Source: Bryopsis sp. KO-2023
Lineage: Eukaryota > Chlorophyta > Ulvophyceae > Bryopsidales > Bryopsidaceae
Direction of reading: 5' to 3'
Assembly (NCBI GenBank): GCA_030272585.1
Contig: BSYQ01000007.1
Location: forward strand, 1,616,001-1,680,000
DNA length: 64,000 nucleotides
The notes under the pieces are model-generated. The model was not told where the DNA came from. It saw only the letters and a program-made list of their open reading frames with translations, and ran no database searches. Shown here one piece after another: positions 11,830 through 23,775 of this stretch (position 1 is the first letter of the stretch; every line of letters starts with the position of its first letter). The translations under genes and the position numbers were made by a program.

Positions 11830-12360
11830 ACATAATCTGACACTAAGAAATTGAGTCCCCATAACCCAAACAGATTTTGAAAATAAGATATTGTAATCCC
11901 ACCTATCCCCATTTTTCATTTTTGTTTTGCTTTAATATTTTCTTTTTGCAGCCTTGGCTAAATTTCCCCACCTACCCCAAACAGATTTTGAAAATAGCAT
12001 AATGCAATCCCACCTATCCCCATTTTTCATTTTTTTTGCTTTTTATATTTTTCTTTTGCAGCCTTGGCTGAATTTTCCCACCTAACTCAAACAGATTTTG
12101 AAAATATGATATTGCAATCTCACCTATCCCCATTTTTCATTTTTGTTTTGCTTTAATATTTTCTTTTTGCAGCCTTGGCTAAATTTCCCCACCTACCCCA
12201 AACAGATTTTGAAAATAGCATAATGCAATCCCACCTATCCCCATTTTTTTTTTTTGGTTTTCATAATTTTTTTTTCAGTCTTGGCTGAATTTCCCCATCC
12301 CCCCACCACATTTTTTTTTTCTTTTTTTTCTTTTGGCCTATAGTATTCTCCCACCTACCC
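11830..12360 (-). repeat. ~110-bp tandem repeat behind coiled-coil gene A
   Basis: Four to five direct units contain 'caaacagattttgaaaat' then 'cccacctatcccca' and 'cagccttggct'. Starts fall near 11,860, 11,965, 12,075, 12,185 and, degraded, 12,290. The array begins at the stop codon of the gene on the minus strand, so it forms its 3' UTR or downstream flank. Arm B has the same motif in shorter units at 32,905-33,230. Confidence 0.85.
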
Positions 12361-13491
12361 TAAACAGTGAAATACCTATGATTCCTGCAGTAAGGCCATG
12401 AACCCATCTCCTCCTCCACCATCTTCTAACCTCTGCCCCTCCATCCTCGACATCCAGTGGGGAGGGCCCGGCAGACCGACTGCCCTTCTCACTCTCTGTC
12501 CTTTCCACCTCCAGGGTCTCACTGCCCTGTGCTGGCCCCTCCAAACTCCCACCCTCTCCACCGACAGCCATGATGCTGGACCCCTGCTGCCCAGACTTTT
12601 CCATCCTCTCCATTTCCAGCTGCAGGGATAGCCTGTTGTTCTCCATCGTGGCCGCCATTGCAGCGCACTCCACTTCAGCAAACCGGCGGTTTGCAGAATC
12701 AAGCCTCCTTTGGACATCGGCTGTCTCGGCTTGACTCCTCTCCAGGGCCCCCTGCAGAGCAACCTTGTCTGCTTTGGCCACATGAAGCTGGCCGCGAAGG
12801 TCTTGGAGGCTGGATCCCATGTTGTGGTTTTGCAGCATGCCTTCGTTAAGGCTTTGCCACAGCTCCATCACCTCAGTTTTGGAATCCTCCAGCTCCTGCA
12901 GCAGGCCATCTTTGGAAACCTGGAGCATTTCAAGAAGAGAAAACAACCATGAAACCAGAAATAGTCATACAGGAGCTCAGAAACAAGATACAAAATTGGT
13001 GAAGAGGGGCTCGACATCTCACACTATCTGAAGTTGCTTCCCTTTCTCACCTCTAGGTCCTCCACAGTCTGGTTGAGCTTCAAGATCTCAGCTCGAGACT
13101 CCTGCAGCTGTGTGTAGAGGAATTTCTTCCCCTCCTCCCCAGGCTCACAATGTGTTGCGAGGGCAGATTGACGCGATTTCAGCTTTAGGGGCTCGACAGC
13201 ACCCTGGCTTCCCACAGCAACCTCGTCGGTGAGTGACGACAAGTCGAGCCTGGGCACATGCTCCGGCCTCCGAGGAATCAATTCCCGAGAGGTGTCTTGT
13301 GGAGATGTGAGCTCCACGTCGTCGACCTCACTTCCGAACTGGGCACTGGCGAGGCGCCCAACGGCCGAGAGTTCCTCCTCCTCCGCGGATGCTTCCGGTT
13401 CATCAGGAGTTGAAGGGGGGCTTTCGATTCCTTGCAACACCTCCCCTTCGTCGAACTCTCCCTCCCCAGTCCCATCTTGCTTTGCCACAAT
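12338..13491 (-). CDS. Coiled-coil, C-terminally tail-anchored protein, copy A
   Basis: Two exons are clear: 13051-13491 and 12338-12919; further 5' exons are likely but not resolved. The N-terminal part is acidic (Glu/Asp-rich, 'EASAEEEELSAVGRLASAQ'). It is followed by a heptad-rich coiled coil from 'LYTQLQESRAEILKLNQ' through 'RSQAETADVQRRLDSANRR', and a linker with 'SSIMAVGGEGGSLEG'. The C-terminus 'WWRRRWVHGLTAGIIGISLF' is a single hydrophobic anchor behind basic residues. The layout suggests a membrane-anchored tether facing the cytosol, an inference from architecture only. The paralogue in arm B keeps the same exon borders, coiled coil, linker motif and anchor. I do not recognise the family. 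Confidence 0.65.
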
Positions 13492-14820
13492 CTTGTAAAC
13501 AATCGAAATAAACATGCTTGAGAACAGCATTGATAGGACCATTGGTAGTGAAGCGAATGGCAAGCGAGAAAACATGCTTCGACAGCAACGACAGGGTACC
13601 ATCGATGCTACGCCGTCCACCAATCGTATGCGTGATTTTAAAGAAAGAAAAGAAACAAGTGAACGACCGCCATTTTTGGCGCGAAAACACAGCAGCCTGG
13701 TGCTGCTCTCTCTCCAGGTGGCGAAACCGAGTAATACTCACAAGAACAAGAAGATGAATTGAATTCATCACAAAAACGAAGGATTGACGACAGAAACAAG
13801 CTTGCTCTTAAAAGCAACACGCCACACACACACACACCCTTTCCATGCTTGGAGCCTCTGCACGTTTGCCGGAAAGAAAACCTGACGCACGTCTCAATTG
13901 CTGTCGAGTGCAAGCAAAACGTATCCGTTCTGTAGAGGCTTGGCGTGCCAGTTTCTCGTCACAATGAAACATGTCCTGTGTTAGTCAGGACCTGGAAGTT
14001 CAGGATTGAGATGTACTCAGGGCAATACATTGGACTCTGCTCCAATGTATTCCTTGGAATTTCAGCCAATTTGTCATCCCTCCTTCCAACCAGCAGGCCA
14101 GGTCCTCTTGGTTTCGATCTTGCCTCACATCTTTCTGATGATGTCCTGCAATTCTCTTAAAATATGTATGGAAGACCTGAGCAAAAGAGCAATTATTATT
14201 CATGTAATGTTTGGTGTTCTTTTAATCTGATTCGAGTGTTGATACGCATATTCTTTTCAGACCACCCAAACACATGGCCCGATTGTACATATTGTGGATT
14301 GTGGTATTGTTTTGTGAAATGAGCCTCGATTTATTACATTAGTCGTGCCAGAAACTGGAATAGGACCAAAGGGGCTGTCACTGTATGAACGATGTCGGTT
14401 TCGACGGGTCGCTGTCAGTGTAATATAAAGGTGTCTAAACTGCCTTTAGTTATGAGTCTTGGAAGATGGCCTCCCACACTGAACAGTACTTAAAGGGTAA
14501 TTGCTTAGGAACGTCATCAAAGTTCTTATGATGCAAGAAGAATTTAATAGAATTTAATAGATCAGAAAAAGAAGAAAAATTGTGAAATTGTTGTGTGCTC
14601 ACAAATCAGTGTGTACATCAAAAAAATGAAATTGAAACGCAACTCTGGATTGATAATAGGTATTTATGAAAACCTACTCCAGGACCAGATTTCTCACTTT
14701 CATTCAGTGCTGTTCATTGAACAATGAAGGCACATTCCAGGGCAATATCTAACTGATGTTATCATTTCAGAGCATGCGATTTTCCATGGGATGTCTTTAG
14801 AAGTATCCTTCCCTGGTAAT

Positions 14821-15609
14821 TTCCTCCCACCTCATTTCTATCACAACAGCAGGAATCCCCATACCCCCCAAAACAAGTTTCCTCTTCATTCGTTTTTACA
14901 CAAGTTTCAATTTCCTCTCAAGGCACAAACTCCGTGCAATCAATTCGACCAAAACAGCGCCAAAATCTTTTTTTTTTCTTTTGTATTTTTTCCCTCCATT
15001 TTTGTAGATTTTTATATTTTTGACAGATTTTTTTTTATAAATCCTCCTAGCAGATGTTCCAGAATTTCTGAATTTCTGACCGGTGCAGATCATAGCACCA
15101 TGCACCCATGAATCAGTCGATGACAAAAATAAAACCAAAAAAGATTTAACCTAGCAAATCAATATCATCCCAACCGTCCAAAAAAACCCCATTTTATGAA
15201 TGGATGATCAGCCACCATCCAGACATAACACATTCGACAGTTCGTCCATTTACTCAGCTCTTCCTCAATTTTTGTTCTTTTTTCGTGAAATTTTTTGCTT
15301 TCTCTGAAGTAAATGTTAGATTTACTCCTACTATCCCAGCTGTGAACATGGGATCATCATACTGGCTAAACATTTTCCGCGCAGCCAGGCGCGCAACATA
15401 CTGTTCTCTATGTCAGACAAAAAAAAGCTCCTGCCCCTGGAGCGACAAGACAAGTCAAAAAAGATACTACACAAAAAAGACAAAAACACATACACATATA
15501 TTAACAGCTCCCTACTGGATACTGTACAAATCTGACGACTCCATATTTCAGAGACGTCAGCCAAACAATACAAAGTGGGGCACAAGGGTTGGGTGAGGGG
15601 GAATCTGGC
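14821..15609. other. Intergenic, no gene seen
   Basis: AT-rich sequence with homopolymer tracts and no convincing exon. The right end is the 3' flank of the small membrane-protein gene on the minus strand. Confidence 0.6.
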
Positions 15610-16086
15610 CTAGTTGGCCATCGGCTCGCTCAAGCCCGTCAGGAGGACGGTGTAGCTGGCGAAAACGAGCGACAAGCCAGCGCCCACTGCAGCAACCCCT
15701 CCGGTGCCCAAGGGGTACTCCCGGAATCGCCTCTCCCTCTTGACCTCGGACTTCGAGGGCTTCCTCCGATGCGTGGGGCGTTTGTGGCGGAGGGCGAACT
15801 TCTCGCGCTTGCCCATCGCCTCGTTCGCACTTTCCTTGGGGACTTTGTGCAGCGCTGCAAACACATAAGCAAGCATATCAGATGGGCAAACGGACAATAG
15901 CGAAACGATACCGGTCGTAGAACCTCCTCCGCTCCGAGTATTCACCGGCACTGTCAGGACCCTCTCCGTAGACTCAAACAAATCATAGACACAACGAAGC
16001 GGGGGATCCCCTTTCCGAAGAAAAACCCAACCAAGGAACGCACCCTTCTTTCCGGGCCCCTTGAGTACGTTCCTGTCGCGGTTCAT
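15610..16086 (-). CDS. Small basic single-TM protein, 'MNR' family member 1
   Basis: Two exons (16044-16086 and 15610-15854) join in phase to 95 aa. It starts 'MNRDRNVLKGPGKK', has a strongly basic middle ('REKFALRHKRPTHRRKPSK') and ends in one hydrophobic segment, 'GLSLVFASYTVLLTGLSEPM'. A second gene at 39,919-40,412 has the same plan: 'MNRGRHVQKKGAGKNG' start, phase-1 intron at the same place, basic middle and 'GVSLILSYAILLSNLVEPL' end. The family is not recognised. A tail-anchored or inner-membrane small protein is inferred from the layout. It shares a ~250-bp promoter with the divergent SENP8 gene. Confidence 0.7.
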   Translation of the reverse strand: MNRDRNVLKGPGKKGAFLGWVFLRKGDPPLRCVYDLFESTERVLTVPVNTRSGGGSTTGIVSLLSVCPSDMLAYVFAALHKVPKESANEAMGKREKFALRHKRPTHRRKPSKSEVKRERRFREYPLGTGGVAAVGAGLSLVFASYTVLLTGLSEPMAN

Positions 16087-16333
16087 TGCTGCAGACCTCA
16101 GGATACGTGGCAGGTTATTGATTTGGTTCTCAGGTATGCTGAAAGCAAAGGCGAAAGGAGAGTTTCCAAGGGTTCACGCATCCTCGATTTATACTTGGAT
16201 TTTGAGGTTGGTGACCTCAGCGCAGTACGCCTACGTAGACGCACTCCCGTACAGAATCTCACTCTTGAGTGGTTAGTCATCAGTCCAGCATTCACGGAAG
16301 GCTTGTTCCAAGGGCGTTTGTTTGTCTTTAGCG

Positions 16334-16999
16334 ATGTCTGATAGGAAGGTGCTTAGCTACCATGACATCGTTTTGCGCGAGAGCGACGTGGAATTGCTCA
16401 AGGGACCGGCGTGGCTCAACGACCTGGTGATCGAGTTCTACTTCGAGTACCTGTCGCGCGAAGTATTCGATAATGCCGAAGACTTCGCGTTTCTGGGGGG
16501 CAGCGTGGCGTACCTGATCGCCGGCGGAAGTCCACAAGATTTGGTGGAGATGCTCAAACCTCTGAAGCTTCCAGACAAGAAATTTATCTTCATCCCGGTG
16601 AATAACAATCCCGACGTCGGTGAGGTGGGGGGATCACACTGGTCGCTCCTCGTTCTAGATCGAGAGAGGTGGGACTTCTGTCACTTTGATTCGTTGCAAG
16701 GGGTCAACGCCTCCCAGGCCAGAGGTCTAGCGATGAAAGTGGCGACGCTTGCGGACGTCGACCCACCCTTTGGGTATATCGAGGTTCCGGATGCTCCGCA
16801 GCAAGCAAACGGACACGATTGCGGTCTGTATGTGCTGGCAGTGGGCGAGGCGATCTGCAGCGCCCACTTCCGTGGAAAAAGGCGAAACGAAGACTTCGCC
16901 AAGGAGCTGCGCAAAATATCGCCAGACCGAGTGGAGAAGTTACGGCAAGTGATCTTGGGAATCGTGATGGCGAAATCGCGAGAGCAACAGCGAACGTAA
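16334..16999 (+). CDS. SENP8: NEDD8-specific protease (SENP8/DEN1, ULP1 family C48)
   Basis: A single exon of 221 aa. It is a cysteine protease of the ULP1/SENP fold that matures NEDD8 and removes it from targets such as cullins. Motifs run in the family order: 'LLKGPAWLNDLVIEFYFEYL' near residues 21-40, His in 'GGSHWSLLVLD' (residue 102), Asp in 'CHFDSLQG' (119), Gln in 'DAPQQANGHDCGLYV' and the catalytic Cys at 163. These positions equal the His102/Asp119/Cys163 triad of the human enzyme, and the length is close to the 212 aa of the human protein. The start is the first ATG, just before the conserved 'VLSYHDIVL'. It is convergent with the XPG gene, ~290 bp apart. Confidence 0.93.
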   Translation: MSDRKVLSYHDIVLRESDVELLKGPAWLNDLVIEFYFEYLSREVFDNAEDFAFLGGSVAYLIAGGSPQDLVEMLKPLKLPDKKFIFIPVNNNPDVGEVGGSHWSLLVLDRERWDFCHFDSLQGVNASQARGLAMKVATLADVDPPFGYIEVPDAPQQANGHDCGLYVLAVGEAICSAHFRGKRRNEDFAKELRKISPDRVEKLRQVILGIVMAKSREQQRT

Positions 17000-17289
17000 G
17001 CAAAAACCCAACAAAAACGTCGTGGATTGGACAGGGGGGCTTCTTTAATTTTTCCGCAATAATTTTTGCGTTCGTTTGTGATCGTGATCTGATTTGAATT
17101 GATTCAGCATGGTCGAAACGCTTTCCGAAGGTTTTTTCTCCCAAAAAACTCTTCTCTCTGTACATTAGATTGATGATCTCAAGCAGATGATGTGCTCATT
17201 GTATTATTCTTGTTTTGTAGGCAGTAGAGGAGGACGCAAGCATTGTAACATTTCTAAATTCAAGCCATCAGTTGGCACAACCGTCCCCA

Positions 17290-20200
17290 TCAGCCTTCTG
17301 CCCAATCAGGGTCATCCCCTCCATCTCCACTGCCATCATCAGCTTCAAGATAACTGACGTCCAATCGAGTTTTCCTGCTTGGCAGACTCCTCGCTGGCAC
17401 CACTGATTCTTGGGGCTGAGCATCACTGTCATGATCAGCCCCCAGGTCCATTTCTTCTTCGCTGTCCTGGGCAACTCGTTTAACTGTTTTCTTTTTCTTC
17501 TGTTGTGCTCGATCAGCACCAGCCCCACGTCTTTTACTGCCTCTCCTGCTGGAGCTCTTACCAGTTCTCTCCTCAACTCCATTTCCATCTGCACTGCAAC
17601 TCACATGTGCTCCATCCTTGTCTTCGGCACCTGGATTTTCACCCAGTCTGTTCTCTGTTTCATCCACCCTCGATGTTTCCGCCTCTCCTCTCATCTTACT
17701 TCTCTTCTTGACAGTGGCATGCTCAGGGGGGGCCTCAGCCTGTCCCAGGGCGATTTCCTCATTTTCTGCCCCAGTGATGCCAGCAACTGCTTTTTGTAAC
17801 CTCTTGGATTTGATCTTGGCAAACCTCTGTCGGAACGAAATGAAGGAATCGATGCGGAGTTGAGTCTGCCGCTGATCGTATGCTTTCATGACAGGCACCA
17901 ACAGTTCATCCACATTGCCATAGTCCCAGCCAAACCTCTCACTGATTGGAAACAACAAACAAAATTCCAGCCTCACTCATATATCGTTTTACCAGATCGT
18001 TGCCTGAAATTCTGAAGGGCACAGTGACAGACACAGCAAATCTGCTGAGTTTGCCTTTCACTCCATCACAGCTTCCCACACGGAATGCGGTTTACTACAC
18101 ACAAGTTTACCTGCAAAATGACCTCAGCATTTCCAAGTCTGGCCGGCCGAAGGTGAACTTCTCCTTCGATCCATCCACTTTTGGCGTGATATAGGCTTCC
18201 ACCACCGCAGGGTTCGGGAACGATTCAGGCAGCTCCCAGTTTTTCCTCGCAGCTCGATGGGTGATCTTGAATTTTCTGAGGCCAGGGTCATCGTTGTCCA
18301 AACCAGAAATTGTGGCTCCAGAACTCCCAGCCTCACCTTTGCTGCTAGATCCAACGGAGCAGATTTGTTCACAGCTCATCCACATCATTTTTTTTTAATT
18401 TGCACATCAGGGCACCAACACATTCAATTGCAGGTAACAACTTCCCTTGAAAATTAGCCACCCAATTTTCCCCAATGACCTCCAATAAAACGATTGATTG
18501 GATATCTTCTGCAGTTGGCAATTATGTATCAGCCATTCGTTCATTCGTCTTTTCTTCTTGTTTGGATGGAGAGGGGTCATACCTTGCCCGTGCCACCGAC
18601 ACAAGATGCTCATCAGGGGAGTTCACCCAATCTCGAAATGCCTTCGGACCATCAGGACCAGAGAAAGCTTGCACAACTTCGGTCGCGTTCACGATGCCGA
18701 TGCCAGAAATTCCCTTAATACCAAAAATCCCCGCGACGTTAGCATCCTGTCGGCTATGGTCACTGCAAGCAAGAAGCACCTGCAAAAACTGATGTTCATC
18801 CCCACCTGAAACACAGATCATTCACAGTGTCAGACAGGGGAACCACCAAGGACCGACGATTGACATCTTGTAGATATCGGATTGCAGAAATAATTAAATA
18901 AATAAACGAAAAAACCAAAAAATTGAAAAAAAAATTGAAAAAAAATGAAATGCAATGCTCTATGGTACCTCAGTGTAATCGCTCCCCAGAAGCATCGCCA
19001 TTTGTATCAGCCTTTGTTGATCGAGCCCCAGCTCTGACTCGATGTCCTGCATGTTGTACTCCTCCACATACTTCTTGTTTTCGAACAGATTCTTGTAGAC
19101 CATCCTCCCTCCAAACAGAAAAACATCATTGTCCTCCGTCACCACCCCATCCACGAGACCCGCCCCATTCAAAAACGCACATTGAGCTTCGGCCTGCATG
19201 CACACAGCAGAGTTTCCAGCTGAGGGGAGAATATATAATAAACGGGTAGCTTTGGCATTTCTGCCAGAAGTTCCACAGGTAGAGCATGACAGAAAGTCAG
19301 ACCATGGACTTGTGAGAATGGCATCCGTTTGTGGCGCTTTTAAAAACATCACAAGCCAATTACTAACCTCCATGGGAGCAATAATGTAAGGCAGTCCGAA
19401 CATCTGTAGAAGCTCTTGACATTCCGCGTACATTTGGGGTGTGGGAGTCTCTGCATGCCTGGTCAGACGCTTTTGTTGCTCTTCCAAGAACTGAGTTTCA
19501 GTTTGCAGCAAAGCCAGCTCCTCCTCAAGATCAAGTTGCTCCAGCTCCTCTTGCATCCCAACGTCATGGCCTGTTCCACCACTGAGAATCGATTGGTGCA
19601 GGACATCTGGTATTTACTTCGTGGAGCCAACTGGAAAGTGCCAACTGACCATAGAGTCTACAACAAGCAGACATGAGCATCACCTATCCTCTGAGACTGT
19701 TCCAGTGTTTCAGGCGGTGCTCCGTTTCGTTGACCAGTCGTTTCGACTGGAACAGGAAGCTTCTGCTCTGAGGACTCAGAAACTGATGGCAGGGGCATGG
19801 CAGGAATGTGTTGCATCCCTGTGCTGGTCAAAGCGGGTTGTTCATGCCGTGGCTGCGAAGGGAGGTCTTCTGTCACAAAGCCACAATGAGAGCTCTTTGG
19901 TGCATCGGCATCAACACCTCCTGGAACCCTGCAGGGATTCCTTCCAGGAGTTTCTGCTGGTGACTGGTGCCCCACATGGACAGGGCTTTTCTGACCAGCA
20001 TCGAACGATGGGCCAGCAGTCACCTCAGCATCAACTTCCACAGCCTCTTCTCGTTGTGCAACAGGGGCAGCACAGCCAGGTCCAGATCCTCCCACACCTC
20101 CAGCATGATTTTTTGCATGCTCCTCAACAGCCTCAAAATCCTTGTCTGCGGCTTCCACATTGTGTATGTGGGTATCCATATCAAAATCCACCTGATGTCG

Positions 20201-23200
20201 TTCCTTCTCTTTGGCTTTATGAGAAGAAGCAGATTCAAGAGGTGCTTCCCCAGGTTGTCTCGAAGGCAAAGAGGTGGGAGCACCTGGTCCAGTCTCAAGA
20301 ACCTCCATATCAATCGCAGTGGGCGCAACCACACGACAAATGACCTCCTCCTCAACAGCCTCACCTCCTCCTCCTTGTTGTTGTTCAGTTTCAACAAAAG
20401 CATCCAAGAAATCAAAATCTATAGCTTCTGCTCCTGCTTCATTGCCCGTCTCTTTCATATCTCTGGGTTCCTCCGAATCGGCAAATCGAACACTTTTTCG
20501 CATTGGTACGGGTTGAGGACTGGCCATTGAGGGCCCCTCGTCACTGTAGCGCCTTCCCACAGGATTCGGTAGAACAAAATCCTCAGATGTCAGACTCTGT
20601 GCGATTGTTCCCACTTCTACTTGGTCGGCCCTGCCTTCCATAATCCTGAAGGGTGCTTCAGGTATTTTAGATTTCCCTGACCAAGAAAAAGAGAACAAGA
20701 AAATTGGACATTATGACAATATCATGGCCTTCACACCATAAAAAAGAGGTTTGATGGAGATTGCAGAACTACGATCGACTTGGTTAATACCTGTGGCATC
20801 TTGGATGCTCCTTCGAAGTGCCTCCTGTAACTGAGCATCTTCGCTGTCAAACTTGGCCTTGTCGTTCCCCTCCAACTCTCCCTGCTCTTCTTCGTGCCCC
20901 TCATCCACCCCCCATTGTCCCAAGCTCCTCCCCATCTTGAAGCCGTGACTCAGACTCCAAAACTTTTGCCTTGTCACCGTGGGAGGCTTCTGGGTGGGCG
21001 AACCAGAAACATCATCGTTGCTTTTGCCATCCTTGCCTGCGCACGCAGTGGTGTTGCTGCCGTCTCATCAAAACTGTGAAGTTTTTCAACACACGGAATG
21101 CATTTCTTTCCCCCACGCAGTCGCTCCAAGAACTTGAGGGAAAGGAAATGAATACATGATGCATCTATGACCAAGGTGCTTTTTGTACATCAGCTGAGTC
21201 TATGTATTTGATCCAAAAGGCAAGCATGTGGAAGAGGTGCATCGGCTTACTAATGGATTATCTCACCTCCCTGGGGGTCTTCCTCCTCCTCCTCATCTTC
21301 CCACTCAATTTCTTCTTCTGATGACGACGACAGGGGAACTTCGAAAGTTATGTCCAAGGTTTTGGTTGGAATGGAGGGGTCCTCTTCTGGGGTGGGAGGG
21401 GGTGTTTCTTTCTCCATTGGCTTCTGTTGCTGCAGCATGGCTGACAGGGTGGCTCCTTGCGCACTGAGGTTGCCCAGAGAGGATTTTTTGCCATCCTCGA
21501 GATTGGTTTGGAAAACGTATGACCTGTTAGGTTCCGAAGCAATCTTTTGAACCTGCAATGACCACACCATTGTTGCCTGAATTCCTGAAAAATCAATCGC
21601 CCATCTTCATAAATTTCCGGTGAAAAAAAAAATTTGAGGGGGCCTTTGCCGACGAGCGAAATGGCTCAAAATCATGCATTGGAATTTTCAAGGGTGGGTA
21701 ATTTGATCGTCTTACTTGGGCTCCATTGATCCCCATCGATTGGCCGACTTGTTTGCGAGTGTCTTCCAGCTTTCGTCTGAACTCGCTAGCTTTCAAATAC
21801 GTTGCCATTTGATGATCTGAGAAATTCTCTGGCTGACCAGTCAGCGAAACGAAGGTTTCTCGGTTCTCCCCAAACTGCTTTTCGCGCATCTGCAGAATAA
21901 CATCGTACTGGATGGATGGAGGTAAGGTGAATAACACCTCAGGGTCAAGACTGGTCAAATCATCCGGCAGATCCAGTGCGAAATCGCTGGAATCCCCATC
22001 GCTGTCGGCCAGCTCTTCTTCCCTTATGGGTTCTTTGCTGGGCTCCGTTTGTCCGTTTGTGAGATCTTCCTCCACCATGGCTGCATCCTCGTTCAGAACA
22101 AAGCCACCGGATGACAAAGCAGGTTGAGAAGGGCCTTCCCCAGCTGCTGACCGAGATAAGTCTATTTTCGTATTTTCCAGCGGTGCGTCGTTCCCTGATT
22201 CACGGCTTTTCCCTTTGCCAGGGTCCATTTCCTCCTGGTCTTTTGCAGCATTCTTTTTGGCCTTCTTTTTCTTTGGTTTGGGGATGGATGCACCGTCCCC
22301 AGCCAATGTGGAGAGTGCATGCTGCTTCAACTGGTTCATCAACAACTTCTCAGCTGTTTTCTTCAACTTGGACGTGTGCTGTTCCCGTCGTCTGAATCGC
22401 ATTTCATCATCGCCATTTCAACAGGATTCTTTTCAAAGATGGGCCACTTTTTTGACATATTAACATTTTATTTTTTTATTTTTGTTTCAGTCTTTTTTTT
22501 TTCAAATGCTAACATATACAAATGAAAATATATATTTTTCTTTTTTCTCCTTTACCTTCGGCGTGCAATTACAGTCCTCCTCTTCAGCGCTGGAGTTGCA
22601 CCATCGAATACAAACACTGGGCGAATTCGATGGAACAGCAATCTGTGCATCGCATTGTGGAATTCGGCCATATTAATCCATATGAAATGAATACATGTCA
22701 TCATGATCCAGATCTCTTAACCTTTGAGAAAAAGATGGTGGACCACACGCAGTTAGCCCATAAAGAAGGTATTTTGACATTTTCCTCGATTGCTTTCCAA
22801 AAAAGCTGAATTGAAACAACAATTAATATTTAAAAAAAATCAAACCTTGCCTGCAGATCCTTCGGAAAAAGCCGAGCAGATGAGCGTTTTTCATTGGGTC
22901 CCCTCTGTCGTCCCGCATGGCTTTCAGGAACTGAATCAGCCAAATCGATGCATCTGATCAAATTCAGGAGCAGAAATACTGTGGTCAGTAGCTGATGTTG
23001 TGGGGTAAATCACCTCGTTGTGGATGGCCTTTTTTGGGCTAACTTGCCAACATTAGTTAAACGTCCACTCAAACTAATGTGGTTGGGGAGTATCTGAAAA
23101 GAGTTGGAAGGCCAGTTGGCGGGCTGAAAGGTTAGTTTTCGGGGAGGGAAATCCCGTCTGCTGGCGGTTTCGCTCACGAGCGAAAGAGGTGCCACAGTAG

Positions 23201-23296
23201 CGTCTTACCGACAGCAAGAATCTTGCCAGTGAGGGCTTCGACGTTTATCCTCCTTCCCACGGGATCCAAAAGCGACCACAAGTTTGTCACTCCCAT
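17290..23296 (-). CDS. XPG: DNA repair endonuclease XPG/UVH3 (RAD2 family)
   Basis: A structure-specific flap nuclease that makes the 3' incision in nucleotide excision repair. Twelve exons join in phase: 23209-23296, 22851-22953, 22556-22642, 21716-22391, 21267-21552, 20791-~21036, 19684-20676, 19368-19570, 18969-19193, 18583-18713, 18111-18344 and 17290-17941, giving ~1,307 aa. The N domain starts '[16 protein letters not shown]' and holds the metal-site Asp in '[17 protein letters not shown]' and '[17 protein letters not shown]'. The long acidic spacer includes a UIM-like '[16 protein letters not shown]'. The I domain has '[16 protein letters not shown]', '[14 protein letters not shown]' and '[18 protein letters not shown]'. 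Then come 'FGRPDLEML' and '[20 protein letters not shown]', and a basic tail. All catalytic carboxylates appear intact. Intron 2 starts with GC rather than GT. The start of the sixth exon is uncertain. Confidence 0.93.
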
Positions 23297-23775
23297 CGCG
23301 ACGCGTCGTCGTGTTCCGTTCGGAAAGCCTCGCCTGACAAGGTTGCGTTCGCTGCTAAGAAACGTTGGAACCGCTCCACAGGTTGATGTGATGACGTAAT
23401 AGCGTCACATAGACGTCACACAGAATGGGGGCTCGTATGTCGCACCCTGGGACCAGTGCCAGCTTTTGGTCTGGGGGAGCCAGCAACAGGGTGCGTATTG
23501 TTTCCCGACGACGTGCTTGAGGCTTTTCAAGGGTCACGCGTTCGCCTTGAGTCGTCGATCGGAAGGTCAACCCCGAGAAGATAACCGTTTCTCGTTTTGA
23601 ATCCATATCGAGAAGAAACACGAGCGAGCTGTGGACACTCCACCACAGCATTGTTTCGAGAAGAAACCTCGACCCCGGCTCGAAGTCAGTCAATCAGTTG
23701 CATCTTTTTTGCTTCGACTCCGAGCGATCCATCGTTTTGTCGGGGGGCACGGGTTTACGTCGGGGAGGTGGGGAG
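23297..23775. promoter_or_regulatory. Bidirectional promoter with TGACGT/CGTCA cluster
   Basis: The 479-bp gap separates the divergent XPG and RRM genes. Within 23,388-23,425 there are three CRE/bZIP-like half or full sites ('gatgacgtaa', 'gcgtcaca', 'agacgtcaca'). Such motifs bind bZIP factors in plants and animals. Function here is inferred from position. Confidence 0.5.

Larger units (their letters stand above)
9873..14820 (-). repeat. Arm A of a ~5-kb inverted duplication
   Basis: This segment is matched in reverse by 30,720-35,176. One boundary is sharp: 'tgtttcacagttgtcaaaat' starts at 9,873, with its complement ending at 35,176. The other end fades near 14,815/30,730. Similarity is uneven: some stretches (9,873-10,000; 11,520-11,720) are almost identical to the other arm, while the protein-coding part is much more diverged. 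The arm holds a two-exon coiled-coil gene, a tandem array behind it and a second open frame. No transposase or terminal repeats were recognised. Confidence 0.85.

Noticed and set aside
19621-20530. Long + strand open frames over the XPG spacer
   Set aside because: Antisense to a 993-bp minus-strand exon that fits the XPG reading phase on both sides.
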